Assembly (NCBI GenBank): GCA_910591455.2
Contig: OU342820.1
Coordinates: forward strand, 7,586,706-7,650,705
Length of the DNA stretch: 64,000 nt
DNA from: Pholis gunnellus
Lineage: Eukaryota > Chordata > Actinopteri > Perciformes > Pholidae
Direction of reading: 5' to 3'
A program made the translations under genes and the position numbers. How positions within the stretch are numbered: position 1 is the stretch's first letter; every line of letters begins with the position of its first letter. Shown here in pieces: positions 62,527 through 64,000 of the stretch. The notes below the pieces were generated by a model. The model saw only the letters and a list, made by a program, of their open reading frames with translations, made no database searches and was not told the origin of the DNA.

Positions 62527-63365
62527 GTAAGATTACGTCTCTTTTCTTTCACACTTAATTATTGACTGTAAACTAAATGTCTGTCTCATAATCTTGCTTT
62601 AATAATTTAGCAGAAATATATGAAAGTTATTTACATGTTCTACAGTTACAATAGTGACTATATATTTGTGTTCACTGGGGGTTTGTTTTGGATCAGTTCC
62701 TTCAACTCATTTGCTTGGCCTGGAACTGACAAACACAGAGAGCAGAGCACAGCGATCCCGTTTTTTTGCCAAGATCTCCCCGTGTGTACTATCATGAGAA
62801 TCCAAGACAAACTCCCGAGGAGGTCTCCACCAGTGAGGGGTCAACAGCAGTAGACACGAGGCCCATAGTGGGTTTGGGTCAAAGGTTAACTTAAACCTCA
62901 TTATGAAAAGACCCCACCTGGCTCAACTTCCTGAATTTGTTCGTCATTCACCCCATGCAACGTCTGTGATCAACGCATGAACTCCGGGTTGTGAAACAAC
63001 TGGAACTTTGGAGCAGCGCCCCTTTCACTGTTCCTCCTCTTGTGCCTTCCTTTTTTTTTTCTTCTTCCCCCTAACTGTCCCCCCTCCTTCCCCTGCCAAC
63101 TCCCCCCAACTCGGAGCTCCTCCTCTGCTGAAAAGACACATTTCCTGATGTCATTACTAAATCAAAATGCTGCTCGGCAAACAGATGTTGTGAGAGGCCC
63201 AACATGTGGATTCAGTGACATAAATTAACAAGTTGGTCGTGAGAAAACAACCTTACATTCCATTTTTCATTCAATCAATGAAACCACCTCTTACATGGCA
63301 CTCTTTAAAGTGGTGAGTGATGACAGTGAGAAACTACTTTACAGATGTAGCAAAATCATCAGACA

Positions 63366-63383
63366 TAAAAAAAAAAAAAAAAA
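63366..63383. repeat. A homopolymer
   Basis: About 18 consecutive A bases. Confidence 0.9.
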
Positions 63384-63867
63384 CTAAAGTTTCCAACACA
63401 TGTGGAAATATCAGTTAGCCGGCCTTTTAAACAGCTGGTCAGCTCTGACTATTAACTACTTCTTTCTTTATTAAGAACCTAAACATGAAATCATCGCTGT
63501 CTGCTCAGCACACCCTGCAGAGTCATGATTACATCCACCCCAAAAAGCTAAGCCCTAAATGTTTACTTATGTTTCCTATTTGGCAGAGGCAGCCCAAAAG
63601 GCAAATAAATCACATGCTGTGAGCTGGCCAGGCCTTTCGACTGTGAGAAACTGAGACTAAAAAGCAGAACAAGAGTTAAAGAGTAAAGGGTTTTCAGATG
63701 TGAGTCCAGCCCAGCTTGGGTGTGCTCCCTTTTATTTGGGAGAATGGAGAGGACAATCTTTGTTGCCTCCACCCCGTTAAAAAGGGAAGAAAATCCTAGG
63801 GAAACGTATGTTGGAGAGGGGAAGAGCGGCTGCCAAGGCGCAGGGCCGTCAGACAGATCTTCGGAGA

Positions 63868-63924
63868 ACATCTGGTAACCGCGGGTAACACTGTTTGGAC
63901 ATCTGGTAACCGAAGGTTACACTG
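63868..63924. repeat. Direct duplication of a 26-base motif containing a palindrome
   Basis: ACATCTGGTAACCG begins both copies (63868 and 63899, spacing 31). The second copy contains GTAACC-GAA-GGTTAC, a perfect 6+6 palindrome. The first has the degenerate form GTAACC-GCG-GGTAAC. Confidence 0.8.
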
Positions 63925-64000
63925 CGTCTCTTCCATCCTGTCGGGTTTCCTGTTATGCCTCGCTGTACACAGTCTAAGAAGTTTAGGTTTATTATACATG

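Larger units (their letters stand above)
62527..64000 (+). other. Probable ramp2 intron, no exon recognised
   Basis: About 1.5 kb following the GTAAGA donor. No segment resembles the RAMP extracellular domain. It contains an 18-base A run and a duplicated palindromic motif at 63868-63924. Confidence 0.4.

Overview
This is nuclear DNA of a vertebrate, almost certainly a teleost fish. All recognisable genes are split by GT-AG (a few GC-AG) introns. The gaps hold simple repeats, fish-type LINE relics and MITE-like elements. Gene order and orientation, plekhh3 (-), cntnap1 (+), ezh1 (-), ramp2 (+), match what I recall of human 17q21 (PLEKHH3, CCR10, CNTNAP1, EZH1, RAMP2). No ccr10-like receptor is visible between plekhh3 and cntnap1. 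Fish assignment and orthology rest on remembered protein families and synteny, not on a database search.

Layout. Positions 1-13942 (minus): the first three coding exons of plekhh3, separated by two large repeat-bearing introns; the rest of the gene lies beyond the left edge. Positions 14000-26500: a long intergenic stretch with a LINE fragment, a second LINE-like 3' tail, a hairpin and many microsatellites. Positions 26571-42074 (plus): complete cntnap1 (Caspr1), 24 coding exons, about 1308 residues, with every exon phase closing. Positions 42075-46609: facing 3' UTRs. Positions 46610-56332 (minus): complete ezh1, 19 coding exons, about 779 residues, ending in the CXC and SET domains. Positions 56333-61670: ezh1 promoter side, a dispersed-repeat copy and an RTE/Rex3-type LINE relic. 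Positions 61671-62526 (plus): three small in-phase exons beginning with a signal peptide, probably the 5' end of ramp2, which would continue to the right.

The genes are not one pathway. Cntnap1 is an axonal paranodal adhesion protein, Ezh1 a PRC2 histone H3K27 methyltransferase, Plekhh3 a PH/MyTH4/FERM scaffold and Ramp2 a GPCR accessory protein. I found no bacterial-style or otherwise new multi-gene system.

The most unusual signals are in ezh1. Three introns need GC rather than GT donors. One of these introns is only 117 bp and has a TG repeat where a pyrimidine tract is expected. The conserved microexon before the CXC domain appears 12 bp shorter than in vertebrate EZH2/EZH1 as I remember them. 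In cntnap1 the mammalian PGY-repeat stretch and the proline-rich cytoplasmic tail are both absent.
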